Below, piece after piece: positions 16,886 to 24,264 of a stretch of DNA of 34,079 nucleotides. A program made the translations under genes and the position numbers. Source of the DNA: Bacillus sp. SM2101. GTDB lineage: Bacteria > Bacillota > Bacilli > Bacillales > SM2101. The notes beneath the pieces are model-generated. The model had not been told where the DNA came from. It worked only from the letters and a program-made list of their open reading frames with translations, and searched no databases. The stretch covers positions 1-34,079 of the forward strand of contig NZ_JAEUFG010000038.1 in NCBI RefSeq assembly GCF_018588585.1. The letters are read 5' to 3'. Within the stretch, counting starts at the first letter, position 1. Each line of letters opens with the position of its first letter.

Positions 16886-16990
16886 ATGTTAGCGTATTTA
16901 ACAAATAAAAAGAAAGCACAAATGGATAAATTAATAATTTTTATAGCAATACTTAACACTTTACTGGCTGCCTCATTATTCATTCTTTAG
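16886..16990 (+). CDS. 34-residue single-span membrane peptide
   Basis: ATG 16886 lies behind GGGAGTGG. The peptide has a polar basic start (MLAYLTNKKKAQMDK) and one hydrophobic span (LIIFIAILNTLLAASLFIL) to the C-terminus. It has its own strong promoter and a perfect-stem terminator, with a long 3' untranslated part. Size, topology and isolated transcription unit beside plasmid maintenance genes resemble type I toxin peptides, but no antisense RNA gene was proven and no family is recognised. A small membrane peptide without toxicity is the alternative. Confidence 0.6.
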   Translation: MLAYLTNKKKAQMDKLIIFIAILNTLLAASLFIL

Positions 16991-17100
16991 TGCTAGAAGA
17001 GTATGGAAGTAATACTGAATTGTTGTAAGGGGAACTTGACGTATAATTATCTCTATTAAATAGTAATTCAATTAAAAGCGATAACCTTATTGTAGAAAGT

Positions 17101-17135
17101 AAAGAGCCAATGTGCGGGATGCACATTGGCTCTTT
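17101..17135. terminator. Perfect 15-bp hairpin terminator
   Basis: AAAGAGCCAATGTGC and GCACATTGGCTCTTT pair around a 5-base loop. The 3' arm ends in TTT on both strands. It ends the transcript of the small membrane peptide. Confidence 0.75.
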
Positions 17136-17136
17136 A

Positions 17137-17405
17137 CTCGACAACACCAATTCGACAAAGACTAGTTGGTTAACAACATAGCTTTTGATAATTGGTTGTT
17201 TATATTATTTTATTATATATAATGTATTAGATTTTAATTATTTTGTCAATATATCACATGGACTATTTCTATTTTATTACTCTTATGTTAGAATGGTTGC
17301 AAGGTGCTCGACAACACCATCCGACAAGGATCTCCTTGTTATTTACGGGATAAGTCTATACTTTTTTCTGTAAATTTAATAGATGGTTAATAATGTAGCT
17401 TTTTT
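17137..17405. repeat. Two dispersed repeat units starting CTCGACAACACCA
   Basis: CTCGACAACACCAaTtCGACAAaG (17137-17160) and CTCGACAACACCAtcCGACAAgG (17307-17329) each contain CGACAA twice. Each is followed further on by GGTTAAyAAyrTAGCTTTT (about 17169 and 17384). The second copy adds a small palindrome (ACAAGGA...TCCTTGT, 17324-17340). No gene is evident between them. Possible recombination or protein-binding sites near the candidate initiator. Confidence 0.45.
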
Positions 17406-17666
17406 ATTGAGTAACTTTTAAGTACGTACATAACATAAAAAGACAGAAAAATAGGTGATCGTCCCACCGATCACCAGTAATTTCCTTGGTATGTGCAAAA
17501 GAAAAACGATTAATCCTTCAAAAATTGCCGTTTTTGAGGGCCGGTTTCCTATTGCTAAAAATTCAATTTTCAACTACTACTATTATAACTATTAATGACA
17601 TTGAATTCAAGGTAAATAGGTAATCATTTAAACTTTTTACACTGTTAAAATTTGAGGTGATTTCCT
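17406..17666. other. Leader of the candidate initiator gene with hairpins
   Basis: No gene. It contains a perfect 8-bp hairpin (GGTGATCG / CGATCACC, 17454-17475) and a second stem (AAAAACG / CGTTTTT, 17503-17535) before the GAGGTGAT ribosome site of the next gene. Either could control initiator synthesis. Confidence 0.4.
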
Positions 17667-19067
17667 ATGTTAGACATACATGCCGTAAAATATGAAAATA
17701 TTAAACAATTAAACTGGTCTTCTATTACACTTATGCCGTTTATTGAGCTGTATTGTGATTATACAGGTCAATTAACAGTTTCCCCATCTTACTTCCGTAA
17801 GTTCCAAATCATGGACCCAAAATCAATTGATAATGCTATTAATGAATTAATTCGTACTGGGCAGTTGTTTTGGAAAGATAGCAAACTTTATGCTAAATTT
17901 TATCGCTTTTTCAACGGTAATAAGGTTGATCAAGAGCGAACATACCTTGCTCATTACGATCTATTATATACCGGTTCTTTCCTGAACGTTACTTCAAAAC
18001 AAAAGAAATTATTATTAAAATATTTAACATCAGTCCGAGAAATAGGGGAATGGTTTACAATCGGTGTTGAACATTTATATAGAAATAAACTTAAAAAATA
18101 TGACAGGGGTATTGATTGCTTTTATAACTTCACAGATTTTTCTAAATGGTTTTTACCATTGGTAGAAGAAGGGAAGCTTGAGGTACGCCTAGGATCAGAT
18201 GGAGAAGTTTTAACTAGTAATAGTGAGAATATTAAAAATAAATTTTATAAGTATTGCAATAAAAACACTGACTCAAGAAAAAGTAGAGTCGTAACAAATG
18301 ATAGTATCCATATCATTAAATTTCGCATTCCTAAAGAAAATAAGAAAAAAAATACATACCAATCAATGGGGCATTACCAGGATCTGCAGCAAATTGCCCT
18401 TATGTATAACCATGATATCTTTCAGTATGGACTTTCTCAGTTTGAAGAGTTATTCAGTTTAAAGAAAACTCTTTTTCAGCTTTTTGGTGAAGATGGAGTA
18501 AAGACTTATCGAACAGCGTTAAATAAGTTTTTTAAGGAGGAGGGCTATCGCTTTCCGCAATTGTTAAATTCTGGATCACTATTTTTCAAGAATTTCTTTC
18601 ATAGATACTATATAATGCCACTAATTAAAGATAAGTTGGTTAGTCACATTAATGAGACCTCTTCATTGATAAATAAAACGGGTATTGATCATCTTAAATC
18701 ATTATCAACTAAGGTTTCAGAGTTGGTAAATTCAGATGATAGAATAGTTGACTACTATACCGACCAATCGATTGGAGATCAATATAAACATGCTCTCCAA
18801 CAATTTGCTGTAGAAATAGATGGTAATATAGATGCATTTAAGTTATTAAAGTCTACAAATGTTAGTTGGGAAAACTTATACAATATCGTCTTGCCACATT
18901 ACAGAGAACTAAAATACAACCAGACAGGTAACAACGCAGATACTCGTGCAAGAAAAATCAAACGAAAACTAGAAAAGCAGAAAAATAATGAAATTATTGA
19001 TATACAAGGACAAGAAATTCAAACTAAAGAGTTCATGAAAACATTTAAAGATATCCTAAAGCTCTAG
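17667..19067 (+). CDS. Candidate plasmid replication initiator, unrecognised family
   Basis: 466 residues from ATG 17667 behind GAGGTGAT. Two winged-helix-like stretches can be seen. One is about residues 20-80 (WSSITLMPFIELYCDYTGQL, then SIDNAINELIRTGQLFWKD). The other is about 105-180 (VTSKQKKLLLKYLTSV...NFTDFSKWFLPLVEEGKLEVR). The middle is rich in aromatic and basic residues, and the C-terminus is very basic (NADTRARKIKRKLEKQKNNE). No catalytic motif, membrane segment or signal. The double wHTH and basic tail, the neighbouring iterons and tubRZ, and plasmid context suggest a DNA-binding Rep protein; this is inference and I do not recognise the family. A transcriptional regulator is the alternative. 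Confidence 0.55.
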   Translation: MLDIHAVKYENIKQLNWSSITLMPFIELYCDYTGQLTVSPSYFRKFQIMDPKSIDNAINELIRTGQLFWKDSKLYAKFYRFFNGNKVDQERTYLAHYDLLYTGSFLNVTSKQKKLLLKYLTSVREIGEWFTIGVEHLYRNKLKKYDRGIDCFYNFTDFSKWFLPLVEEGKLEVRLGSDGEVLTSNSENIKNKFYKYCNKNTDSRKSRVVTNDSIHIIKFRIPKENKKKNTYQSMGHYQDLQQIALMYNHDIFQYGLSQFEELFSLKKTLFQLFGEDGVKTYRTALNKFFKEEGYRFPQLLNSGSLFFKNFFHRYYIMPLIKDKLVSHINETSSLINKTGIDHLKSLSTKVSELVNSDDRIVDYYTDQSIGDQYKHALQQFAVEIDGNIDAFKLLKSTNVSWENLYNIVLPHYRELKYNQTGNNADTRARKIKRKLEKQKNNEIIDIQGQEIQTKEFMKTFKDILKL

Positions 19068-19240
19068 GATCAGATGTTGCTATTAAATGTCAATTCAATA
19101 GTAAATAGAGCAGTGTTATTTACGTTATGCAGCTGATAATGATACATAATTGTCTTCAAAAATATGTTAATCAGTAGTTTATTTGTGTTGCATATTTTTA
19201 TCTAAATGCTTGAACTTAATATTGGTTTTTTCGTAAAATG

Positions 19241-19283
19241 CCCCCTTACCTTAATTACTTTAGGATTTAAAAAGGTAAGGGGG
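19241..19283. terminator. GC-rich inverted repeat after the candidate initiator
   Basis: CCCCCTTACCTT pairs with AAGGTAAGGGGG (12 bp). A second small hairpin (AGTGCA / TGCACT, 19289-19302) is followed by GTTAATTTTT. It probably ends the upstream transcript. Beyond it, to 19582, no gene is seen. Confidence 0.5.
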
Positions 19284-19582
19284 TTAATAGTGCATTTGCA
19301 CTGTTAATTTTTAGTTAGAAAATAATAGTTATCCAAGTAAAAAATGAGCTTAGTTCAATTAAAAATAGTTTAAGAGGAACAGAAAAATACATTGTAATAT
19401 TTTCCACCTTTACAAGCGTGGATGTATAAAGGTTTCCAGTAGCTATTTAGATAATTGAGCAAATCCTAATGTTTTTATCTTTTATGTTTTTTCTTTAATG
19501 TTAATTTTTAATGATGATATATAAATATATTGGATTATATAAGAATTGTTTATGTATAATATGTAAAAGTGGGGTGATTTAC

Positions 19583-20440
19583 ATGCCAGACGGATATTCA
19601 AATTATTTGCGAGAACAGAAAAAAAGAAGTGAGCTTACAATAGACGAACATGTTAGACAAATAACCTTTTTTTTCAATTATCTCATTCAGAAATATAGTA
19701 AAGAGAAAGTAAAAGAACTTTACGAAATAAATTCAAGAGATGTTAAAGATTATTTGAACATGAAAAAATCAAGAGGTTTGAAGCCAAAGACTATAAATAA
19801 AATACTTGCGATATTGAAAAGCTATTTCGACTATTTAGAAAGGGTAGGTAAGGTACCCATTGATCCAGCTGTAAAGATTCCATATCTACCAACAGACTCT
19901 AATCGAGATGTGTTAAATTACTCAAGATTACTAGAAATTTATCCCGAAGTCCTGGAACATCCCAAATACTCACTATTAAGAAAGTCTATTTTCATACTAG
20001 CTATAAAAGGATTTCGTATTTCTGATTTCCATTTTGTTAAAGATGATATCAAATTCTACAACAATACACTTACAATTTTAACAGGTGAAAATAAGCAGCG
20101 TATTCTGTATTTAATAGATAAGGAGTATGAAATTTTTGCTGAGTACTACTATCAAACTTTATTAGATGAATCCGAATATGTATTCAAATCAAAAAGTAAA
20201 AATGGTGACATTACTCCAATTGATAAGGTTACCGTGTATATAAACCTTAAAGCAATTGCAAAAGATTTTAATATTGAACACTTCTCATTAAATGAATTGC
20301 GCTTATCTTATGCTCATTTTCTATCTTTCAATAAGAAAATGCCTAATAATGAGATAGCAAATATACTTGGGACTAAGGAAGAATCTATTTCTTCAATGGT
20401 AAAACGCCTTAAAGATAGTAAGGTAAGTCTTGAAACATAA
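19583..20440 (+). CDS. Tyrosine-recombinase-like protein lacking catalytic Tyr
   Basis: 285 residues from ATG 19583 behind GGGGTGAT; upstream in-frame Met codons lack a ribosome site. Residues 1-95 form the SAM-like core-binding domain (YLREQKKRSELTIDEHVRQI...LKPKTINKILAILKSYFDYL). In the catalytic domain the first Arg (KGFRISD, R145), the beta-hairpin Lys (TGENKQR, K171) and the second Arg (NELRLSY, R240) are present. The HxxR His is Asn, the Arg is followed by Leu instead of His, and the C-terminal box (ILGTKEESISSMVKRL) has neither the usual His nor the nucleophilic Tyr. It may bind DNA without cutting, act with a partner recombinase, or use another nucleophile. The role could be multimer resolution, copy control or mobilisation; none is shown. 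Confidence 0.75.
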   Translation: MPDGYSNYLREQKKRSELTIDEHVRQITFFFNYLIQKYSKEKVKELYEINSRDVKDYLNMKKSRGLKPKTINKILAILKSYFDYLERVGKVPIDPAVKIPYLPTDSNRDVLNYSRLLEIYPEVLEHPKYSLLRKSIFILAIKGFRISDFHFVKDDIKFYNNTLTILTGENKQRILYLIDKEYEIFAEYYYQTLLDESEYVFKSKSKNGDITPIDKVTVYINLKAIAKDFNIEHFSLNELRLSYAHFLSFNKKMPNNEIANILGTKEESISSMVKRLKDSKVSLET

Positions 20441-20493
20441 TATAAAAAGAGATACAATAACTTTACAGTAAATCTTATACGGAAACGGGAGTA

Positions 20494-20548
20494 CCCCGCT
20501 GGAAAACAGACTTTCATTTAGTCAGTCTATTTTCCAGTGGGGTTTTTT
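20494..20548 (+). terminator. Rho-independent terminator just upstream of the next ORF
   Basis: CCCCgCTGGAAAA...AGACT pairs with AGT..TCT.TTTTCCAGtGGGG and is followed by TTTTTT. It ends the recombinase transcript. The next ribosome site begins only about 8 bases after the T run, so it can also act as an attenuator for the following operon. Confidence 0.8.
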
Positions 20549-20573
20549 GCTTTTAAAAAGGAGAAGGATATTA

Positions 20574-21209
20574 ATGCATGGAGTGGATCATTATTTAACA
20601 CAACTAAAAAAGGTAGGATTACCAGAAAACCTTTTTCATTTGCTGCTAGCAAGCATTATGGGTGAAGGAGAAATTCCTCTTAAAAATGAAAAGGAATCAT
20701 TTTCTTATGTAACACCTATAAAAAAAGATGTCTCACTATATCTTGATCAATACATAAAAAGTAATTATTTAAGGGACAGGGTTTATATCGAAAAATCGCA
20801 ATTGTTTTTTCGTAAGAATCTGGAGTTAGACCATGTAATTAATGATTATTACATGGATGACTTAAAAGTGATTATCACTAGGCTAGATCCTAGAAGATTT
20901 ACATACGATTCAATTGTACTTTGGATAAATCTCTATGGAACTAGAGTTCAAGACGGGATAATTGTAGAGACAACAGTCAAACATGATTGTATGAATGCGC
21001 TGATATATTGTATCGAAGCACATTTAGGAGTACCAGTTGTACTTGGAAAAGGAAATATTAAAATTAAACGAGTTAAGGATCTCTATTCATCTTTGATACG
21101 AAAAACTAGCGTTACAGAAACGGCTCGCTTTGTTCACTTTCTTTCACGAAAAGAAGTTCGAGAGATGAGAGATTATAAGCAAGAAGTAGGGGATCAACAT
21201 TGCGTATAA
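20574..21209 (+). CDS. LAGLIDADG-fold-like protein, unknown role
   Basis: 211 residues from ATG 20574, directly behind AAAGGAGAAGG. Residues 18-34 (ENLFHLLLASIMGEGEI) resemble the first LAGLIDADG helix and its acidic end. The block at about 95-155 (DDLKVIITRLDPRRF, then SIVLWINLYGTRVQDG, then CIEAHLGVP) has the layout of the second one (position, Trp, following beta strands), but the second acidic residue is replaced by Asn. Homing endonucleases need both acids, so this may be a DNA-binding derivative, as WhiA is. The assignment is by pattern only. It is the first gene of a tight operon whose next gene overlaps its end by 10 bases. Confidence 0.5.
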   Translation: MHGVDHYLTQLKKVGLPENLFHLLLASIMGEGEIPLKNEKESFSYVTPIKKDVSLYLDQYIKSNYLRDRVYIEKSQLFFRKNLELDHVINDYYMDDLKVIITRLDPRRFTYDSIVLWINLYGTRVQDGIIVETTVKHDCMNALIYCIEAHLGVPVVLGKGNIKIKRVKDLYSSLIRKTSVTETARFVHFLSRKEVREMRDYKQEVGDQHCV

Positions 21210-21802
21210 AAGGATTATTGATGATAAGTATCACCCTATTGGTTTCCGGATGTAGTGGTACACAATTAATGCAGGAATCACTTAACAATAAAGACATTTC
21301 ATTAGATCAAGTTGTATCTGAATATGACTATAAAATACCAAGTGAAAAAGATAATGTTACCCTAGAACAACTTGAAAGAAAACACACTCAGAAAGCCAAA
21401 TCTGCATTAAATTTCGCATTATTTACAACTGAGGTAACAGCTGCTTTTTATTCAGGTGAACTGTCCACTCATGAGTATTCTTTATTCATTCAAAAACATA
21501 GTTCTGAAGAATTTCAGAATGAATTACCCAATGACAATGAATTATTGTTTCGTACCATCCAAAACAAATTAGAGCGGGTCAACTATAGTATACAAAGTTA
21601 CCGTTTGTCTCCATATCAACCATTAAACAACAATAGTATGAACTTCTACCAGGTAATCGAAAATAACATGGGTAATACAGAGGTTTATAGAATTGAAGTT
21701 ACAACCCCTGAAGATGAATTTAAAATTAGTGATTTTAATAGAGTCGACGATGACGAAGCACGAAAAGTTTTTGCCAATGAAAAGTATATAAGTAATAGTT
21801 AG
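21200..21802 (+). CDS. Lipoprotein, unknown function
   Basis: 200 residues from TTG 21200, which overlaps the previous gene by 10 bases and has AGGGG in front; ATG 21221 is a possible later start. The N-terminus is a short lipoprotein signal (LLMISITLLVSGCSG) with lipobox LVSGC, so the mature protein should be anchored by a lipid on its Cys to the outer face of the membrane. The rest is hydrophilic, helical in the first half and with beta-rich segments at the end (SMNFYQVIENNMGNTEVYRI). No family recognised. The operon position suggests it works with its two neighbours on something that involves the cell surface, perhaps plasmid transfer; this is speculative. Confidence 0.7.
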   Translation: MRIKGLLMISITLLVSGCSGTQLMQESLNNKDISLDQVVSEYDYKIPSEKDNVTLEQLERKHTQKAKSALNFALFTTEVTAAFYSGELSTHEYSLFIQKHSSEEFQNELPNDNELLFRTIQNKLERVNYSIQSYRLSPYQPLNNNSMNFYQVIENNMGNTEVYRIEVTTPEDEFKISDFNRVDDDEARKVFANEKYISNS

Positions 21803-21821
21803 TTATTTGGGGAGTGATATT

Positions 21822-22742
21822 ATGGAAATTCAAGAGAGATTTAGTTTATGTTTTAATGAACTTAGTAAGCAGTTTAGTCAAGATCAAAAGTTTATGTTAA
21901 GTTTCAACAACAACTTTGAACATTACAGAGAGAGGTTTTTTGACGTAATAAAGTCACGACCCGAAAGGAAGGAATTTACTCAAGCGTTCTTTGAGTACTT
22001 TCAAGAGTTATTTCTTCATGGTTATTTTTTAGTAGATCAATATATTTCAAGTGATAAAACAGAGATCTTAAATGGGTTTCTCAATCAGCCCAATGGAATC
22101 ATTAAAGAAAATCTGTATGACATTCTTAATGATAATCAAAGCATGGATGAATTTGTATCCAATGAAAAAACTATTACGTTTGAAAGCAACCTGTTAGATG
22201 GCTATGAAAATCTTGATAAAATTTTATTTAGCGTAAAATTAGACATAATCATGTTAGGAGCATTACATAGATTCTTACAAGAAAGAAAGAGTAGGAACCT
22301 AAATATTAATGAAGAACCAAAAAATCTTAGGGGATTACTTTACCGCACCGATGATTTGTTTTTTGTCACTCCTGACAAATATTTAACATGTAAGTATTCT
22401 GACAGTCATTCAGAATTATGGACTTTACATCATTGGGCAACGCAAAAAAAGATAAAGGCTGAAGTTGGATCATTAACATTGCAACATTTTAGTATTCAAT
22501 CTTTATCAAAAATGCTTGAAACTTTACCAAGTGTTAAAGAAAGCGAAAACTCCTTCGAAAACATAGATGGGATATACATTATTACTCTAACAATTGAAGA
22601 GAATATATCAGATTGGGAACTTTCAAATATTTGTACAAGAATGGTTAAGTCAATTACCAAGAGAAATAACATTCAGGATGCTCAAAATATACATGTAAGA
22701 GCTTCAGTAGCTGAAGCAATGAGAGTTTTTTCTTTAGGATAA
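21822..22742 (+). CDS. Conserved-looking cytosolic protein, unknown
   Basis: 306 residues from ATG 21822 behind GGGGAGTG. It starts 19 bases after the lipoprotein stop, so it should be in the same operon. No signal, membrane span, Cys motif or nucleotide-binding loop. The first half is mostly helical and rich in Phe (FFEYFQELFLHGYFLVDQYI). The second half alternates strands and helices (YRTDDLFFVTPDKYLT, GIYIITLTIEENISDWEL). I do not recognise a family. Confidence 0.65.
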   Translation: MEIQERFSLCFNELSKQFSQDQKFMLSFNNNFEHYRERFFDVIKSRPERKEFTQAFFEYFQELFLHGYFLVDQYISSDKTEILNGFLNQPNGIIKENLYDILNDNQSMDEFVSNEKTITFESNLLDGYENLDKILFSVKLDIIMLGALHRFLQERKSRNLNINEEPKNLRGLLYRTDDLFFVTPDKYLTCKYSDSHSELWTLHHWATQKKIKAEVGSLTLQHFSIQSLSKMLETLPSVKESENSFENIDGIYIITLTIEENISDWELSNICTRMVKSITKRNNIQDAQNIHVRASVAEAMRVFSLG

Positions 22743-22790
22743 ATTTTACTTGCATGTTTTAATTGGGCGCAGGTTAGTGCAATTCTATAA

Positions 22791-23000
22791 TTGACTTATA
22801 CATTTATATTAGTTATAATCTTGTTTATCAAATTAAGGAGGGATTTATAAATGTTAGTTAATTTCCGCGTATTGAACAGCTAAATTAATAATTCAGTGGC
22901 TCTGGTTATTTCAGAGTTAAGCGGAAAAAGTATGTCCATTTATATATCTCTCAATCGGTCTTTAAAGGGTATGGTGGTCTAACTTCCATACTCTATTTTT
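22791..23000 (+). promoter_or_regulatory. Promoter plus leader-peptide attenuator
   Basis: TTGACT (22791) and TATAAT (22814) are 17 bases apart. About 9 bases after the predicted RNA start comes AAGGAGGG and a 10-codon leader ORF. TTTCCGC inside the leader (22862-22868) is complementary to GCGGAAA (22921-22927); between them CTCTG and CAGAG form a hairpin. Further on GTATGG (22969) and CCATAC (22986) form a terminator followed by TCTATTTTTAT. The AGTATG next to GCGGAAA (22927-22934) can pair with the same CATACT, giving an alternative antiterminator. Mutually exclusive pairings controlled by a ribosome on the leader are the hallmark of attenuation; the inducer is unknown. Confidence 0.6.
22851..22883 (+). 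CDS. Leader peptide (10 aa)
   Basis: Encodes MLVNFRVLNS with an AAGGAGGG ribosome site 8 bases before ATG. The strong ribosome site, close promoter and following alternative hairpins mark it as a regulatory leader, like those that sense ribosome-stalling antibiotics upstream of erm, cat or ABC-F genes. Stalling over codons 4-6 would cover TTTCCGC and free its partner. Confidence 0.6.
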   Translation: MLVNFRVLNS

Positions 23001-23099
23001 ATATGCGATGGATTTCGTCACCTCTAATGTCAATTTATTAGAGTCACTGTTCTATTTCTTTTACGTAGAAGAAAAGAAAATAAGAGGAGTGATTGTGAA

Positions 23100-23945
23100 A
23101 TGACGCATAACACATCTAAAGTTTGGTTTATCACTGGTGCAAGTAGTGGACTAGGGTTGGAATTCACAAAAAATGCCCTACAATTAGGTGATAAAGTGGT
23201 TGGGATTGCCCGAAATACAGATAAATTAATTGAACTTGAAAAAAATTACAGTAATACCTTTAAATCATTTACACTTGACATAACGGAGCGAAATTCTGTT
23301 TTTGAAGTTATTGAAAAAGCAGTTAATTATTTTGGTAAAATTGACATTGTTGTAAACAATGCAGGCAACATGATAATGGGCATGATCGAAGAATTCACTG
23401 AGGATGAAATAAGAAAACAAATAGAAACTAATTTCTATGGTGCTGTTTGGGTCAGCCAAGCTGTGTTGCCTTTTCTAAGAAAACAAAAGTCTGGTCATAT
23501 TATACAAATTTCCAGTATAGGTGGAATACTAGCTGGTCCTATGACTGGCATTTATAGTGCAAGTAAATTTGCATTAGAAGGATTTAGCGAAGCCTTAGCA
23601 CAAGAATCTTCACATTTTGGAATTAATGTTACAATTGTCGAGCCGGGTGGTTATTGGACAAATTTATATACAAAGATGCAGTTCACTACTGTTAATGAAG
23701 AATATAATCCTGTTAGAGAATTTTTAGCAGGCCAAGAATATGAAAGTAAAGACAGTCACCCTAAGGAAGCAGCGAAGGCATTAATTAAACTGACTAATGA
23801 AAAGAACCCGCCTTTAAGGTTAATATTAGGGAGTCAAGTTTTTGATGCAGCTATCAAACATGAGAAGAGCAAGATGAATACTTGGCAAGCTTGGGAAGAA
23901 GTAAGTCGTGCAGCTGAAAAGGCTATCTCCAATCCGGAAAAATAA
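23100..23945 (+). CDS. Classical short-chain dehydrogenase/reductase
   Basis: 281 residues from ATG 23100 behind GAGGAGTG. It is a Rossmann-fold NAD(P)-dependent oxidoreductase. The cofactor loop TGASSGLG is at about 12-19, NNAG at 86-89, the catalytic Ser in QISSIGG at about 138, and Tyr-x-x-x-Lys in IYSASKFA (Y152, K156). EPGGYWTN after the active site binds the nicotinamide. ARN after the second strand suggests preference for NADP(H). The substrate cannot be read from the sequence. Its length (about 280) and C-terminal segment fit the oxidoreductase subgroup often placed in stress or detoxification loci. It lies just inside the right Tn3-type repeat and behind a leader-peptide attenuator, which suggests it is inducible. 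Confidence 0.9.
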   Translation: MTHNTSKVWFITGASSGLGLEFTKNALQLGDKVVGIARNTDKLIELEKNYSNTFKSFTLDITERNSVFEVIEKAVNYFGKIDIVVNNAGNMIMGMIEEFTEDEIRKQIETNFYGAVWVSQAVLPFLRKQKSGHIIQISSIGGILAGPMTGIYSASKFALEGFSEALAQESSHFGINVTIVEPGGYWTNLYTKMQFTTVNEEYNPVREFLAGQEYESKDSHPKEAAKALIKLTNEKNPPLRLILGSQVFDAAIKHEKSKMNTWQAWEEVSRAAEKAISNPEK

Positions 23946-23966
23946 AAACTTAACTATTAATATTAT

Positions 23967-24003
23967 TAATAGGGCATTCCTTATAACAAGGTTTGCCCTA
24001 TTA
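23967..24003 (+). terminator. Terminator of the SDR gene
   Basis: TAATAGGGCA and TGCCCTATTA form a perfect 10-bp stem 20 bases after the stop, with a modest T-rich tail. Confidence 0.7.
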
Positions 24004-24051
24004 TATGTTTAACTAACTGGGGCTTTAGCATAAGAGGGTAAGTAAATAAAT

Positions 24052-24083
24052 CAGTTCCCAAACGTTGTAGGGAACCGATTTTT
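24052..24083 (+). terminator. Hairpin with T run
   Basis: CaGTTCCC pairs with GGGAACcG and is followed by ATTTTTC. It is a second stop signal before the Tn3-type repeat. Confidence 0.55.
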
Positions 24084-24098
24084 CTATTCTATAATTTG

Positions 24099-24136
24099 CT
24101 CAACGTTGTTAATCCACATTTTCCTGACGCTACCCT
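24099..24136 (-). repeat. Tn1546-like terminal inverted repeat, right, inward-facing
   Basis: Read leftward from 24136: aGGGTAGCGTCAGGAAAATG, then tGGATT and ACAACGtTgAG. From memory the Tn1546 repeat contains GGAAAATGCGGATTTACAACGCTAAG; I count about 33 of 38 positions identical. It faces the copy at 7742-7780. The outermost G is an A here, and the flanks show no 5-bp duplication, so this is probably an old or recombined end. Confidence 0.8.
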
Positions 24137-24264
24137 GAGAAGTCCTTATTCACCTTAATAGAATAGGGACTAGACATATTACAGAATATGTACTGTTTTA
24201 TAATTCTACACCTTGTTTTGAGCGCATATTAATCTATTGAAAGAGGGGGAGAGGTGAAGAGTTT

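Noticed and set aside
16886-16990. Reading the 34-residue peptide as a phage holin
   Set aside because: Too short, only one span, and no lysis partner nearby; membrane peptide of unknown type is safer.
17185-17373. Hydrophobic 62-codon plus-strand frame
   Set aside because: No ribosome site; it spans the CTCGACAACACCA repeat and AT-rich spacer, where hydrophobic frames arise by chance.
20470-20500. Possible outward Tn4430-like end on the minus strand (GGGGTACTCCCGTTTCCG)
   Set aside because: Only the first seven bases fit well; the rest diverges and the bases belong to the terminator stem at 20494.
23008-23103. 31-codon frame ending on the SDR start codon (AAATGA)
   Set aside because: The overlap looks like coupling, but there is no ribosome site before its ATG and it lies in the hairpin-rich leader.
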